A stretch of 64,000 nt of DNA from Limenecus sp048360435 (GTDB taxonomy: Bacteria > Cyanobacteriota > Vampirovibrionia > Gastranaerophilales > Gastranaerophilaceae): positions 44,448 through 108,447 of the forward strand of contig DBGCOP010000020.1 of NCBI GenBank assembly GCA_048360435.1, written 5' to 3'. Numbering within the stretch: position 1 is the stretch's first letter; every line of letters begins with the position of its first letter. The position numbers were made by a program, and so were the translations under genes. Below the pieces are notes generated by a model. The model did no database searches, was not told the DNA's origin, and saw only the letters and a list, made by a program, of their open reading frames with translations. Below are positions 27,101 through 35,892 of this stretch, piece by piece.

Positions 27101-30100
27101 AATTTCCGCTGAAAGCAGAATTGTCACCTGTAACTGTGAATGTACCTGTTAAATTATTGTTAATTTTTGCACTGCCGCTGATTTGAGAGTTTAAAGTAAG
27201 GTCTGCACCATTCAAAGACATTGAAGAGGTATCGTTCAAAACAATCTTCGAATCACTTGACGTATTCGTACCTCCATTGATAACAAGCTCCGAAGCGTTA
27301 GAGAAAATATTATTTCCGTTCAAAGAAGAACCGTTTTCAAAAGTCAGTTTGCTGTTATCGATAGTGTTTGTACCATTAAAGAACTTACCGGTAACTGTAA
27401 CTTCACTTCCGTCCTGTTGTTTATAGCTGCCTTTGAATGCACTGTTATCAGAAACAACAATAACATTAGGAGCAGTTGAAGAAGCATCAGCTTTTTTTAT
27501 CGTAACTGTTCCGTCATTTTTATTAACACTTGATATATTTGTATTCAAAGTCAAATCAGAAACTACTTCAAAATTTGAGCCCTTGTCCATTTTCAAGCTG
27601 CCGCTGTTTGCAACAGAACCTGCGGACATTGTAAAAGTACCGCCGTTGCCGAGAGTAATATCAGCATCCTGAGCAATACCGCCTTGATTTTCAAAAGTAA
27701 TATGACCGTCAGAGAATGTTCCTTCTTTAACAAGAGCATCCGAACCCGAGAAAAGAGCATCTTTTAAAACAAATCCCCAGCCGTCATTCACGACAAGTTT
27801 ATTTCCGTCAAGTACTTTGTCGGAACCAAAAATATTTAACTGTGTATTTTTATTTGTAATAGTAACATCAGAGGAGAGTTCTGCGCCTTGATTAAAGTTG
27901 AAAATACCGCCTTTGACAAAGTTGTCTCCCCCGAAGAACACACCTCCGTCTACAACAGTTACGGTTGTTCCGTCTTCTTGATTAAACGTACCTTTATAAC
28001 CGCTTTGATCTCCGCTGATTGTCAAAGATCCGTTAGAAATGGTGATTTGTTGGTCAGCAGCATTGGCGATTGTGTTTGATGAAATGTTGCCGCTGATTGT
28101 AACATCAGAAGCAGCATCTTTATTAATGTTAATAGAAGACTGAGCGTTCATAACAACGTTGCCGTCAATTGAAGAACCGCTGTTTACATCCATTGATGTT
28201 CCGCCGGCAAGGTTTGTTGTGCTTCCGTTAGCAAGAGAAGCACCGTTGTTCAAAGTTAACGAACCTTTATTAATATTATTTTTGCCGCCGAAGAATTTTG
28301 CACCGTCAACAGTTGTGTTGCCGTTTGATTGATTAAATGTCCCTGTGAAAGAATCTTGATTTTCTTTTACGATTAAATCACCCGTACCTGTTTTGGCAAC
28401 AGTACCGGCTGTACCTTGAACAGCTGTATTTAATTCTCTTGCAGCAGAATCAGCAAACTCAAGTGTTCCTCTTTCAGCAAGAGTAACAGAAGCATTTGAA
28501 TCTATCTGTGCACCGTTTGAAAGTGTAACTTTAGCATCTTTTGCACCGCCGCCGATTTTGTTTGTACCTTTTAACACAGAATCAGCTTTGTTAAAATTCA
28601 AAATACCGCCTAATATATTATTAGTTTTAGAGAAGAAACCGTTTGATACATTAACGGTTCCTGCATTTTGTGTATAAGTACCGACGAAAGCCGTTTGATC
28701 CGCATTAATATTAACAGTCGGAGACACTGAGTCAGAACCGACAAATATGTCACCATTACCTGTAATTGTTTTATTTATATCACTGTCAGCCAGAATATTC
28801 ATATCAGCATCCGCAGCAAGTGCAATTGCCGAATTCGAAATATTTGAATTTGCAAGAATATTCAAAACACCGTTTTGTATCTCAGCAGAATTAAAGAAAT
28901 CAGAAGAAACATTTGTTATCCCGTTTTTCTGTACAAACTTTCCGCCAAAACCGCTTTGTGAAGCAGTAATATTCAAACTGCCTTCACCTTCCTTGTTAAC
29001 CGTTGAACCTTCAACACCCTGCAAAGCAATGCTCAACGCTGTTTCTGTTGAAGCTGCACTGTTAAAATCAAGGTGAGAAGCTGCACTGTTCAGGTTAACA
29101 GATGCCCCTTGTGCAAAAGAAGATCCTCCATTTACAACAAATGAAGCATCATTGCTCAAAGTATTTTGACCTGAAACAACAGCATTGTTTTTAAATTCAA
29201 CAGAACCTTTATTTATATTATTTGTACCTTTGAAGAATTCTGTATTATCGACAACAGTATTGCCTGCATTTTGAGTAAACTTGCCGTTGAAACCTGAAAC
29301 TTTTGCTCCGTTATTAATATTAAGAGTGCCTTCATTATTAATATTTCCTGAACCTGTAACGGTCAAAGAGCTTGAATCAAGTGTATAAGTTCCGCCGCTT
29401 GCAAAACTTAAAGAAGAATCAGTACCGCTTAAATTAACAACAGAATCTGCTGAAAGATTAGCTCCGCCTTCTATAACCATTGCAGCAGTGTTAGTTAATA
29501 TATTATTTCCGTTCAGGAAAGAACCGTTTTTGAATATTACTGAACCTGCTTTAATATTATTTGTACCGTTAAAGAATTTTGCACCGTTGTTCACGGTTAC
29601 TGTACCGGCATCCTGATTATAAATTCCGTTAAAAGCACTGTTATCTGAATTTATATCCAGAGTTTGGACAGTATTTTTTACATTAACTTCGCCAATTCCT
29701 GAAGCAGAAGAAATATCTGTGTTCAAATCAAAGTCAGAAGCTGTAATGTCAAAACTTGTTCCTTCTGTAAGTGTAACACTTCCGCCTTCTGACACGGCTC
29801 CGTCTGCCATAGTCAGTCTGCCTGTTGAATCCGCAGATTTTGTCAATGTAATATCCGCAGAAGCACCGATTCCTGCTCCATTTGAAAATTCAATATCAGC
29901 AGAAAGATTATCTGCTGTTGTATCTATTTTTGTATCAGAACCGGTAAAGTCAGCATCTTTAAGAACAAAAGAATAGCTTTGACCGTCGACAGTCATTTCG
30001 TTTCCGTTGAAAGTTTTGTCTCCAACAATTGTCAAAAGTGCATCACCATTAATTTCTACATCGTTAGCCAGTTTTCCGTTATTAAAAATAAACTCGCCGC

Positions 30101-31694
30101 CTTGAATAACATTCTGACCGGCAAAGAAAGTTGCTCCGTTTGAAACAGTTGTTGTTCCGGCAGTTTGAGTAAAATTACCGCTGAATCCGCTTTGATTATT
30201 TGAACTTCCATCAATCACAAGATTTCCGCCCTCAAGGGTAATTTCACCTGATGTTCCTGTAATTGCTCCGGTAATTGCAACAGTAGAATTTGCAGAAGTA
30301 GCAGAATCAGAATTTATTGTAATTTTTGAGCCATTACCCATAGAAACAGCTCCGCTTACAGAAGCATTATTATCGAGCTTCATCTCAGCGGAATCACCCA
30401 ATGAAGTAGAGCTTCCTGCAACAATTTCACCGCCGTTAACATTCAATTCTCCGGAATTGATATTGTTTGAACCTCCAAAGAATTTAGCACCGGTGTTTAC
30501 ATTTGTTGTTCCGCTTGATTGTGAGAAGCTGCCTTTGAATGATGAGCTGTCACCATTTATAGCAAAAGTGTTAGAACCGCTTTTTTGAATTGCACTGTTT
30601 TCATTTCCTGAAATAGCATTTACTGAAAGGGTATTTTTTGAGCCGGTGATATTTAATTGAGATGTTTTATCAGCTGTACCTGATAAAGCAATATCATTTG
30701 CTTTTCCGTCAGCTGTATTTTCCGAAAAAGTAACATCACCAGACTCAGTATCAACATTGACAATGCCTTCGCTATAAACAGCCCCGCCTGATTGAGCAGC
30801 AGTGTTTCCTGTAAAAGTAGAACCGCCATTTATATTTACAGTGCCTTGTGACTGCCAGTTTGTGTTAGCAATAGCACCGCCTTTTCCATTCACGGCTTGA
30901 TTGCCGGTAAATGTGGAGCCATTGACATTAACCTCTCCGTCATAACTTACAATCGCACCTCCATTGCCTGTAATAGCTTTATTTTCTGAGAAAGTTGTCT
31001 TGCTGTCTGTTGTTACAACAGTTTTTTGAGGAGCATTGGAGGCTTCAAGCATATAAATTGCACCGCCTGAAGCACTTTCATTTTTACTGAATTGTGTATT
31101 TTCTATATTAATATTAGAGTCGCCGTTATAAACAGCGCCGCCTCTGTTTTTTGAAGAGTTTGATGTGAATGTGGAGCCGGTAATTGTTAAATTATTGTTT
31201 GATTGTGCAAAAATTGCACCGCCGTTTGACTGTCCGTTATCATTTATATTAAGAGCCTGATTATTTGTGAATGTGGAATTTGTAATTATATTTTGTGAAG
31301 TTGTTCCGGTAATAAATATAGCAGCACCGGAAGGAGAGTCAGTACCGTCCCATCCGTCATACTTTTGATCTGTTGCTTTAACAATATTATCAATAAAAGA
31401 AACACCGTCCAAAGAAAGGCTTCCGCCGCTTTGATGTATTGCACCGCCAAAAGCAGCACCGTTTTCATTTTTGAGCAGATTATTTTCAAAGCTTCCGCCG
31501 TTAACTGTCAGATTAAAGCCATTGTTAACAATTGCTCCGCCCGTTCCGTTGTTGTCAACAGTAACATTAGACAAGCCGTTTGACAGAGTTTCATCCTTTG
31601 TCATAATAAGCTGATCAGCGGCAAACACAGGCTGCATACACCAGGAAGCGAGCAAAAGGGTTACTATTACTCTCTTCATAAAAAGTTTCTTCAT
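21159..31694 (-). CDS. Giant repeat-rich autotransporter (3,511 aa)
   Basis: A signal peptide (about 1-25, ending QPVFA) and AGGAG 8 bases before the ATG fix the start. Residues about 30-340 carry GGAI/GGAV and FxxN repeats like Chlamydia Pmp adhesins (for example FTSNSSKNRGGAVYN). From about 395 to 2735 roughly 19 variable copies of a unit run past: an SAFxGxYxQ phrase, then GTTxVxxG, FFGGxNxIxxG, and an NGGxLxGxN-type strand. This predicts a long beta-solenoid. About 3245-3511 form the outer-membrane barrel, starting near GSLWYKAYG. Unlike classical autotransporters the last residue is Lys (QWKIGK). A surface adhesin role is inferred. The gene is monocistronic. Confidence 0.9.
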   Translation of the reverse strand: MKKLFMKRVIVTLLLASWCMQPVFAADQLIMTKDETLSNGLSNVTVDNNGTGGAIVNNGFNLTVNGGSFENNLLKNENGAAFGGAIHQSGGSLSLDGVSFIDNIVKATDQKYDGWDGTDSPSGAAIFITGTTSQNIITNSTFTNNQALNINDNGQSNGGAIFAQSNNNLTITGSTFTSNSSKNRGGAVYNGDSNINIENTQFSKNESASGGAIYMLEASNAPQKTVVTTDSKTTFSENKAITGNGGAIVSYDGEVNVNGSTFTGNQAVNGKGGAIANTNWQSQGTVNINGGSTFTGNTAAQSGGAVYSEGIVNVDTESGDVTFSENTADGKANDIALSGTADKTSQLNITGSKNTLSVNAISGNENSAIQKSGSNTFAINGDSSSFKGSFSQSSGTTNVNTGAKFFGGSNNINSGELNVNGGEIVAGSSTSLGDSAEMKLDNNASVSGAVSMGNGSKITINSDSATSANSTVAITGAITGTSGEITLEGGNLVIDGSSNNQSGFSGNFTQTAGTTTVSNGATFFAGQNVIQGGEFIFNNGKLANDVEINGDALLTIVGDKTFNGNEMTVDGQSYSFVLKDADFTGSDTKIDTTADNLSADIEFSNGAGIGASADITLTKSADSTGRLTMADGAVSEGGSVTLTEGTSFDITASDFDLNTDISSASGIGEVNVKNTVQTLDINSDNSAFNGIYNQDAGTVTVNNGAKFFNGTNNIKAGSVIFKNGSFLNGNNILTNTAAMVIEGGANLSADSVVNLSGTDSSLSFASGGTYTLDSSSLTVTGSGNINNEGTLNINNGAKVSGFNGKFTQNAGNTVVDNTEFFKGTNNINKGSVEFKNNAVVSGQNTLSNDASFVVNGGSSFAQGASVNLNSAASHLDFNSAASTETALSIALQGVEGSTVNKEGEGSLNITASQSGFGGKFVQKNGITNVSSDFFNSAEIQNGVLNILANSNISNSAIALAADADMNILADSDINKTITGNGDIFVGSDSVSPTVNINADQTAFVGTYTQNAGTVNVSNGFFSKTNNILGGILNFNKADSVLKGTNKIGGGAKDAKVTLSNGAQIDSNASVTLAERGTLEFADSAARELNTAVQGTAGTVAKTGTGDLIVKENQDSFTGTFNQSNGNTTVDGAKFFGGKNNINKGSLTLNNGASLANGSTTNLAGGTSMDVNSGSSIDGNVVMNAQSSININKDAASDVTISGNISSNTIANAADQQITISNGSLTISGDQSGYKGTFNQEDGTTVTVVDGGVFFGGDNFVKGGIFNFNQGAELSSDVTITNKNTQLNIFGSDKVLDGNKLVVNDGWGFVLKDALFSGSDALVKEGTFSDGHITFENQGGIAQDADITLGNGGTFTMSAGSVANSGSLKMDKGSNFEVVSDLTLNTNISSVNKNDGTVTIKKADASSTAPNVIVVSDNSAFKGSYKQQDGSEVTVTGKFFNGTNTIDNSKLTFENGSSLNGNNIFSNASELVINGGTNTSSDSKIVLNDTSSMSLNGADLTLNSQISGSAKINNNLTGTFTVTGDNSAFSGNYTQTSSITVVDGGIFFGGTNTINGGSVEFVNNATLAGTNEIGDAVMTINNGTKYHGGTSVNLNNSNAELVLNNSDTSNSMKIDGLTITGTDGTVKKTGKGTLDVSTKLSDLTNSIEEGRLNMMTGSTLAGSNIIKNGAELVINDGVNKGSSTVTLEDGSVLTLNPAESKRINLSDYAISASGTNTQINKSGLGELIVDKTNSITGNGNTYTGKFNQTEGITTVTGNFFGGANTITGGVLNFEDGSTILNSSSIALGSNAVMNFNGSSDQTLGVSISGVTDNFGSINKTGTGTLNINADQSAFKGNYVQQKGTTVVENGSLFGGENTIKGGTVEMKDNSSLASGSSLKLENGTTVNIVNSGAQHSTTSTGSAGIPNKTGNETVLSGTISSVIEPGKEGEYQSNINVSGENTYLVIDGDMSKYTGNYTQSDGATTEVTSNGIFFGGYSDITDGHFIFRDGAQLVEDVYISGDNVHLAFGDGSKDYKIEDGNKVYYYDSLGNRSENAFILETVTLTDSLYTGSGDLTVGKLTFGKNGGFASDADYTLKNSSNPDKTTTIIMKDGSVAQDGSKLAMEDNTVLNITASYLEEDDKSTGKNGTFGMDISGKGFINVYQDNATDAPKFTIISDNSLFEGQYHQLEGEITVSGKDSDNLAHFFGGTNLIDGGSVTFAANSVVEGYNQISGGGVFNLADGAVINKDDENTAIVMNGGNLNITNNTDDVDLNISIGDTGAQGSVIEKTGAGKLVISADQHGYKGEYKQTGDGTTVINAGNTFFGGKNTISAGIVDATAGDSVDNAAILTGENIIDGNGTIKIGDFTNTSNLTDNKITLNSDSAVLELQSTENNNKNLDVSFNVTGNGVVLHSGEGALNLYNAGASDLFENFTGTFKQENASLGADQKLITNVFGKFFKNSEIKNGTLNLKNGAELVEGGTTKIVSGANLNIGTIKDDTTVDPVKFDDNSVVNIKGSIEGDGNVDVSQGKTTIAGSSDNSAFVGNYTQTGGTVTAEGGSTFFGGTNLINKGKLVFKKQANLTTNKNVELKGKTDFTGKTINDSAVVDLDGRTDAKFAGGTLYVDNKTTEGFVFTDGVLENATLTGSQEIGDGAVVTLKGGSGFASGADVSIKDSSQVILGSGSIAAQNSTIDIENGSKLTLVSSSPLEFHSIASGSGDITVEKDFRETFAPNVNIYGDQSGFAGKYYQDAGSVTVKSGSTFFGGDNEITGIKIVDDSDPTKVIKETSGDLHLEKGSYLGSDIHVTNSDKTANAGVSTPHGRVFVEDKIFNSKGEEMTDISELINDNDLHYNNILNPDGTLDTDSLKQIHIENGGLILSNGTIFETPDGTAVFERKDGGIIDIGFSNNTGVNGDILLKRDTMLSYGDNAYIKDDSILTMEDTAILNFINDNAVINYNPVIKGGGSIYKEGLAATNISSAIDMIGEVNVKEGALNFTTKDKVIFDSGTDLRQTGNLTVGSGSSNAIFTSSAKNTAFAGDVKADAQDGTQSVINIAGDFDVLGNFIANNTSIWLPGHTEIDGNLALSGDSSLNLIGNAANKILVGGDMIVENMKDGVLPIKFDYDPRANAMDQIIIDGDYQSQLPVLIGGINFVTSPRDYQFNLDATTLIQANGGDTPTYTATDFYTNAAMGRYHMSNGGGGPILTGTLAYLNPQQYRGQVATIASWQNQLVVNNMLFDHMDILTRQLMEQEKTANKYAAAYPQFAPYQYDLKGGSLWYKAYGNFERLSMTKGLSVGNNAYGSLIGADFPLINLKNGWKLVPTAYIGYNGAHQTFNGVSMYQNGAQIGMMGTAYKGNLITSLLAYGGGYANDMSVRGEFGSGSDTTGNWFAGVASKTAYNIHLPKDFIFQPTILASYNAFGNQNWGSNFGVLSMNSGMLNGINIAPGFNLIWNKKTFDIYATAQMVYNIMGGVDGRAGNIDLGYVRMRHSYFEYGLGVSKSFKDRFKGYLQFTIRNGGRTGIGFSGGLQWKIGK

Positions 31695-31827
31695 TCCACG
31701 CTCCTAAAATATATATTTTTAATTAGTAAATTCCAAACAACAATTTCTTAAAATAAAGAAATTTATTATTTATGATAACATCTATATAAAAATAATGGAA
31801 TACCTTAAAAGAACGACGGCAAAAGCC

Positions 31828-32553
31828 TTATATTTCGGCACTTCCGTCATTTTTCATTTTATTAAGAGCTTTTTTTGCTCCGCTTGACTCTTTTGCAAGT
31901 TTAATAACAAATTCCGCAGCCTGAGCATCCCTTGCAATTGCTTCTTTTAATGCAACAATCTCTTCAATGCTCATTTCTTTTACGGAATTGTCGGGCATAT
32001 CATCGAGATTCTCTTTAAAAAGAGACTGTGCTTTTTCATCATAGCCGGGAAGATTTTTTTTGAATCCGTACCACTTATGAAATTGATGAAGCATATAATA
32101 TATATTTATGTCCAAATCTCTCAAAACAAACATTGCCTCTGAAGAAAATGAAAACTTGAGCCTTTTTTGCGCAAGAAGTGCTGTCCAAAAATTCAAATAA
32201 AAAGCTTTTAAGCCTTTCAAAGGAACAATAAAGCCCTCTTCTTCTCCTATTTTTGAGAGAATTTTGTCTGCATTGGCAATCTTATAAACAGGAGTTCCAT
32301 GCTTCTCAATAAAATCAAGTAGAGCCTGAGGGTCAGTCAGATAAGATTTCACAATATTCTTGACCTCATCATCCATACTTTCGAGAATTTTTTCCGTCTC
32401 AACCGTCAAGGTCAGGGTTTCCGTAGCGTTTACGTGGATTTTCGAAGAAGAATGTGTATAAGTTCTGGGCTTCATTTTTTCCATTGTCTCAGAGAGCTTT
32501 CTTCTTCTTCGCTCGAGAATATATCCTATAATTTTATTAATAAGTTTTGACAT
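31828..32553 (-). CDS. Unknown protein divergent from gcvPB
   Basis: The ATG at 32553 (MSKLINKIIGYILERRRRK) gives 241 residues. The frame is open further upstream, but that part is antisense to gcvPB and is not credible. No family is recognised. An amphipathic basic start is followed by a mixed helical region with SYLTDPQALLDFIEKHGTP near 90, an aromatic-rich stretch (YYMLHQFHKWYGFKK) near 180, and an Ala/Lys-rich tail. There is no signal peptide or membrane helix. An AGGAG lies 15 bases upstream, rather far for efficient initiation. Confidence 0.5.
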   Translation of the reverse strand: MSKLINKIIGYILERRRRKLSETMEKMKPRTYTHSSSKIHVNATETLTLTVETEKILESMDDEVKNIVKSYLTDPQALLDFIEKHGTPVYKIANADKILSKIGEEEGFIVPLKGLKAFYLNFWTALLAQKRLKFSFSSEAMFVLRDLDINIYYMLHQFHKWYGFKKNLPGYDEKAQSLFKENLDDMPDNSVKEMSIEEIVALKEAIARDAQAAEFVIKLAKESSGAKKALNKMKNDGSAEI

Positions 32554-32557
32554 GATT

Positions 32558-32589
32558 TTGACAACAAGCTCCTGAATATATAATATAAT
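32558..32589 (+). promoter_or_regulatory. gcvPB promoter region
   Basis: TTGACA at 32558-32563 is followed by overlapping TATAAT boxes at 32579-32584 and 32584-32589. Neither spacing (15 or 20) is ideal, though TAATAT at 32581 gives 17. Transcription probably starts near 32591, leaving a leader with GGGGA before the ATG at 32618. Confidence 0.4.
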
Positions 32590-32617
32590 AATAACGAAAT
32601 TGGGGACTTTTAACAAC

Positions 32618-34060
32618 ATGACTAAATTAATTTTTGAAAAATCACAAAAGGGAATGACAGGAGTTTGTCTGACAGATGAAACAATAAACCCTGACTTTAT
32701 TAACGAGAAGTTTTTGAGAAAAGAAGAACCGCTTCTTCCCGAAGTTACGGAACTCGAAGCAATGAGACATTTTAAAGAGCTTTCTGACAAAAATTTCTGT
32801 GTGGAATCAGGGTTTTATCCGTTGGGTTCATGCACAATGAAGTATAACCCCAAAGTTAATGAATATCTGGCATCTTTAGAAGGATTCACAAATCTTCATC
32901 CGCTTCAAGAAGATGAAGATGCTCAAGGCGCTTTAGAATTGATGTACAAGCTTCAAGAAGCACTCAAAGAAATAACGGGAATGGATGCAATAACTCTTCA
33001 AGGCTCTGCCGGTGCTCACGGTGAGCTTTGCGGAATGATGATAGTAAAACACTATTTCAAAACTCTCAAGGACACAAAACGCAAAAAAGTTATTATCCCT
33101 GATTCAGCACACGGAACAAACCCGGCCTCGGCAGGTATGTGCGGTTTTGACATCGTTAAAGTAAAAAGCAATGAAAAAGGTCAGGTTGATATTGAAGACC
33201 TAAAATCAATTTTCAATGAAAACAAAGGCGAAATTGCTGCTATTATGATGACAAACCCGAATACGCTCGGGCTTTTTGAAGAAAAAATTTCAGAAATATC
33301 AAAACTTGCCCACGAAGAAGGAGCTCTCCTATATTATGACGGAGCAAATTTGAATGCTGTTATGGGGATTACAACACCGAAGGTAATGGGTTTTGATATT
33401 GTGCATTTGAATCTTCACAAAACTTTCTCAACTCCTCACGGTGGTGGAGGCCCGGGAGCCGGCCCTGTTGGGGTGGTTGAAAAGCTCAAAGAATTTTTGC
33501 CCGTTCCCGTAATCGATTTTGACGGACAAAAATACACAAGAAAATATGACTTGAAAAATACAATCGGAAAGATTAAAGAATTTCAGGGTAACTTTGGAGT
33601 GCTTGTCAAAGCATATGCCTACATTCTTATGAAAGGAAGAAAGCTTAAAGAAGCCTCTATGGATGCAGTTTTGAATGCAAATTATATAAAAGAAAAACTA
33701 AAAGCCTATTATGAGCTTCCTTATGATTACACCTGCATGCACGAATTTGTGCTTTCGGGAGACAAACAAAAAGCCGGAGGTGTTCACACCCTTGAAATAG
33801 CAAAAAGGTTGATGGATTTCAAATATCATCCGCCTACGGTTTACTTCCCACTTATTGTCTCAGAAGCAATGATGATTGAGCCGACAGAAACAGAAACAAA
33901 GCAAAGACTCGACGACTTCATTGACATTATGATAAAAATAGCAAAAGAAGTTGAAGAATCGCCTGACAATGTTCTTTGCGCACCGCACAACGCACCCGTC
34001 AAAAGAGTGGATGAAACAAATGCCGCAAGACATTTGGATTTGAGATATCAAGAGCGTTAA
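32618..34060 (+). CDS. gcvPB: Glycine dehydrogenase (decarboxylating) subunit 2
   Basis: The ATG at 32618 is preferred over the in-frame TTG at 32600. The 480-residue protein is the C-terminal half of the split glycine-cleavage P protein, with the PLP lysine in HLNLHKTFSTPHGGGGPG (near 268) and the opening MTKLIFEKSQKGMTG typical of GcvPB. With GcvPA it decarboxylates glycine and passes the methylamine to GcvH. GcvPA, GcvT and GcvH, usually adjacent, are not in this window, so the system is dispersed here. Confidence 0.93.
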   Translation: MTKLIFEKSQKGMTGVCLTDETINPDFINEKFLRKEEPLLPEVTELEAMRHFKELSDKNFCVESGFYPLGSCTMKYNPKVNEYLASLEGFTNLHPLQEDEDAQGALELMYKLQEALKEITGMDAITLQGSAGAHGELCGMMIVKHYFKTLKDTKRKKVIIPDSAHGTNPASAGMCGFDIVKVKSNEKGQVDIEDLKSIFNENKGEIAAIMMTNPNTLGLFEEKISEISKLAHEEGALLYYDGANLNAVMGITTPKVMGFDIVHLNLHKTFSTPHGGGGPGAGPVGVVEKLKEFLPVPVIDFDGQKYTRKYDLKNTIGKIKEFQGNFGVLVKAYAYILMKGRKLKEASMDAVLNANYIKEKLKAYYELPYDYTCMHEFVLSGDKQKAGGVHTLEIAKRLMDFKYHPPTVYFPLIVSEAMMIEPTETETKQRLDDFIDIMIKIAKEVEESPDNVLCAPHNAPVKRVDETNAARHLDLRYQER

Positions 34061-34181
34061 AAATAAAATTGCCCGAACTTTTTGATTTTGATAAATAAAG
34101 TATTGTAAAAAACCGTTCTTCAACTTTTGCCTTGGGCTTATTATTTGTGTAACATATACTCAGGACACCGGGGTGGAAATT

Positions 34182-34850
34182 ATGCACGAATATTACTTTA
34201 AAATAAGAAAAGGCGATCTGGAATTTGAATGTTCAACCACAGACAAAGTCGCCTTCGAAGAAAAACTGTCAGACTGGATAAACGGTATCGTAAAAGGAGC
34301 AGAGGTTGTATCCTCATGCGAACCTGAAAACAGTGAAAAAACAGAAACAGAAAAGCCTGAAAGAAGCGGTTTCATTGATGTAAAGAACATCTCGAGCATA
34401 AATGAGATGAGAGAAACTCAAGTTCAAAATATTGTTGAAAATTTTGAAATTACAAATGAATCTCAAGGAATAGAAATGCCTGAAGCCAATTTTGAACAGG
34501 CACTCGAAGAATCTATCAAAAATCCAAAAACAGAAGTTGTTGAAAAAACAGAAGAACCTGACAGCTTCAGCTCTTACATCAACACATACACACCTCAAAG
34601 CCAGACGGATTTTTTGATTGTCACAGCATCATATATATTGAATAAAGAGCACAAAGAGCGTTTTTCAATCAAACAGCTCAATGCTAAATTAATACCTTAC
34701 ATAGGTATCGAAGGAAAACCGATTGACCACGCAGACATACAAGAAGCGATAAATCAAGGACTTGTGAGAGTTGTACCTGATTTAACAGGCACAAGCGAGG
34801 TTACGGAGTATACACTGACAGAACAGGGTGAAGGATATTTTGTCGAATAA
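34182..34850 (+). CDS. Unknown three-part protein upstream of mnmA
   Basis: The ATG at 34182 (MHEYYFKIRKGDLEFEC) with a GGGGTGG just upstream is preferred over the GTG at 34173. The 222 residues divide into a small N-terminal alpha/beta domain (1-45), an acidic linker rich in Glu/Thr (about 50-130) and a C-terminal part (about 140-222) with DFLIVTASYILNKEHKERF and EYTLTEQGEGYF that looks like a winged-helix fold. No family is recognised. Its end overlaps the start of mnmA, so the genes are cotranscribed. Confidence 0.55.
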   Translation: MHEYYFKIRKGDLEFECSTTDKVAFEEKLSDWINGIVKGAEVVSSCEPENSEKTETEKPERSGFIDVKNISSINEMRETQVQNIVENFEITNESQGIEMPEANFEQALEESIKNPKTEVVEKTEEPDSFSSYINTYTPQSQTDFLIVTASYILNKEHKERFSIKQLNAKLIPYIGIEGKPIDHADIQEAINQGLVRVVPDLTGTSEVTEYTLTEQGEGYFVE

Positions 34851-35892
34851 TAAAAAAGGAAAAGCAGCGGTAGCTTTAAGCGGAGGGCTGGACAGCAGTG
34901 TCACGGCATTTTTGTTAAAACAACAGGGATTTGAAGTTGTTGCAATAACCTGCAAAATGGTTGATGATGAAAAATTTGAACAAATAGTAAAAAACGCAAA
35001 AGCTGTTGCTGACAAAATAGGAATTCCACACTATGTAATGGACGTAAGCAAGGAATTCAAACAAGATGTAATTGATTACTTTGTTGAATCATACAAAAAA
35101 GGAGAAACCCCCAACCCTTGTATTCTGTGCAACAGGACAATAAAATGGGGCAGGCTCTTCGACTTTGCAATTGATGAATTGGGCTGTGATTACGTCTGCT
35201 CAGGGCATTACGCAAAAATCGTTGATGACAACGGAATAAAAAAGCTCTACCCGGCAAAAGACGAAAAAAAAGACCAGCAGTATTATCTTTTTGAGCTTAA
35301 TCAGAAACATCTTCAAAAAATAATGTTTCCGCTAGCAGGCTATACAAAAGATGATATTAGACAAATCGCACTTGAAAACGACCTGCCTTCAAAATCCTCA
35401 AAAGAAAGTCAGGATATTTGTTTTATCACAAAGCCAATGACAACAAAAAAATATATTACCGGAAAGCTGGGACAACAAAAAGGTTTTTTTGTTCTAACAA
35501 AAACAGGAGAAAAAATAGGAACCCACGACGGTTTTTATCAATATACAATCGGCCAGAGAAAAGGTATAGGTATAGCCTATGAAAAGCCTTTATATGTAAC
35601 GGGGCTTGATGCACAAAAAAATATTGTTTACGTTGGAACAAAAGAAGAGTTGTTCCAAAAAAGCTTAAAAATAAAAGACATAAAATTCCAGTATCCGTTT
35701 GATGAAAAAGAATTCGATGCAATGGTAAAAATCAGATACAATATGGCTTCTCAAAAAGCCCGCATAAAAATTACACACCCCACAGCAGAAATTGTTTTTT
35801 ACGAACCGATTGCTTCAATAACAAAAGGTCAGGCTGCCGTATTTTATGACTTAAAAGACAGACACCTTATAGGCGGAGGCTGGATTGAATAA
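34828..35892 (+). CDS. mnmA: tRNA-specific 2-thiouridylase MnmA
   Basis: The start is either the GTG at 34828 or the TTG at 34840, the latter having AAGGA 4 bases before it; no ATG is near. The 354-residue frame shows the PP-loop ALSGGLDSSVTA, the catalytic cysteine motif NPCILCNRTIKW, the second cysteine in SQDICFI and GHYAK. MnmA makes 2-thiouridine at wobble U34 of tRNA-Lys, -Glu and -Gln. It overlaps both its upstream neighbour and hydE (8 bases). Confidence 0.94.
   Translation: MKDILSNNKKGKAAVALSGGLDSSVTAFLLKQQGFEVVAITCKMVDDEKFEQIVKNAKAVADKIGIPHYVMDVSKEFKQDVIDYFVESYKKGETPNPCILCNRTIKWGRLFDFAIDELGCDYVCSGHYAKIVDDNGIKKLYPAKDEKKDQQYYLFELNQKHLQKIMFPLAGYTKDDIRQIALENDLPSKSSKESQDICFITKPMTTKKYITGKLGQQKGFFVLTKTGEKIGTHDGFYQYTIGQRKGIGIAYEKPLYVTGLDAQKNIVYVGTKEELFQKSLKIKDIKFQYPFDEKEFDAMVKIRYNMASQKARIKITHPTAEIVFYEPIASITKGQAAVFYDLKDRHLIGGGWIE

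Noticed and set aside
22402..31583. Many open frames opposite the autotransporter
   Set aside because: They are shadows of the repetitive coding strand (Ser/Val/Phe-rich) with no start signals or family features.
32591..32617. Glycine riboswitch before gcvPB
   Set aside because: The leader is under 30 bases, far too short for the aptamer.
32554..32790. N-terminal extension of the unknown gene at 31828-32553
   Set aside because: The extension is antisense to gcvPB, lacks a start signal and would cross the gcvPB promoter.
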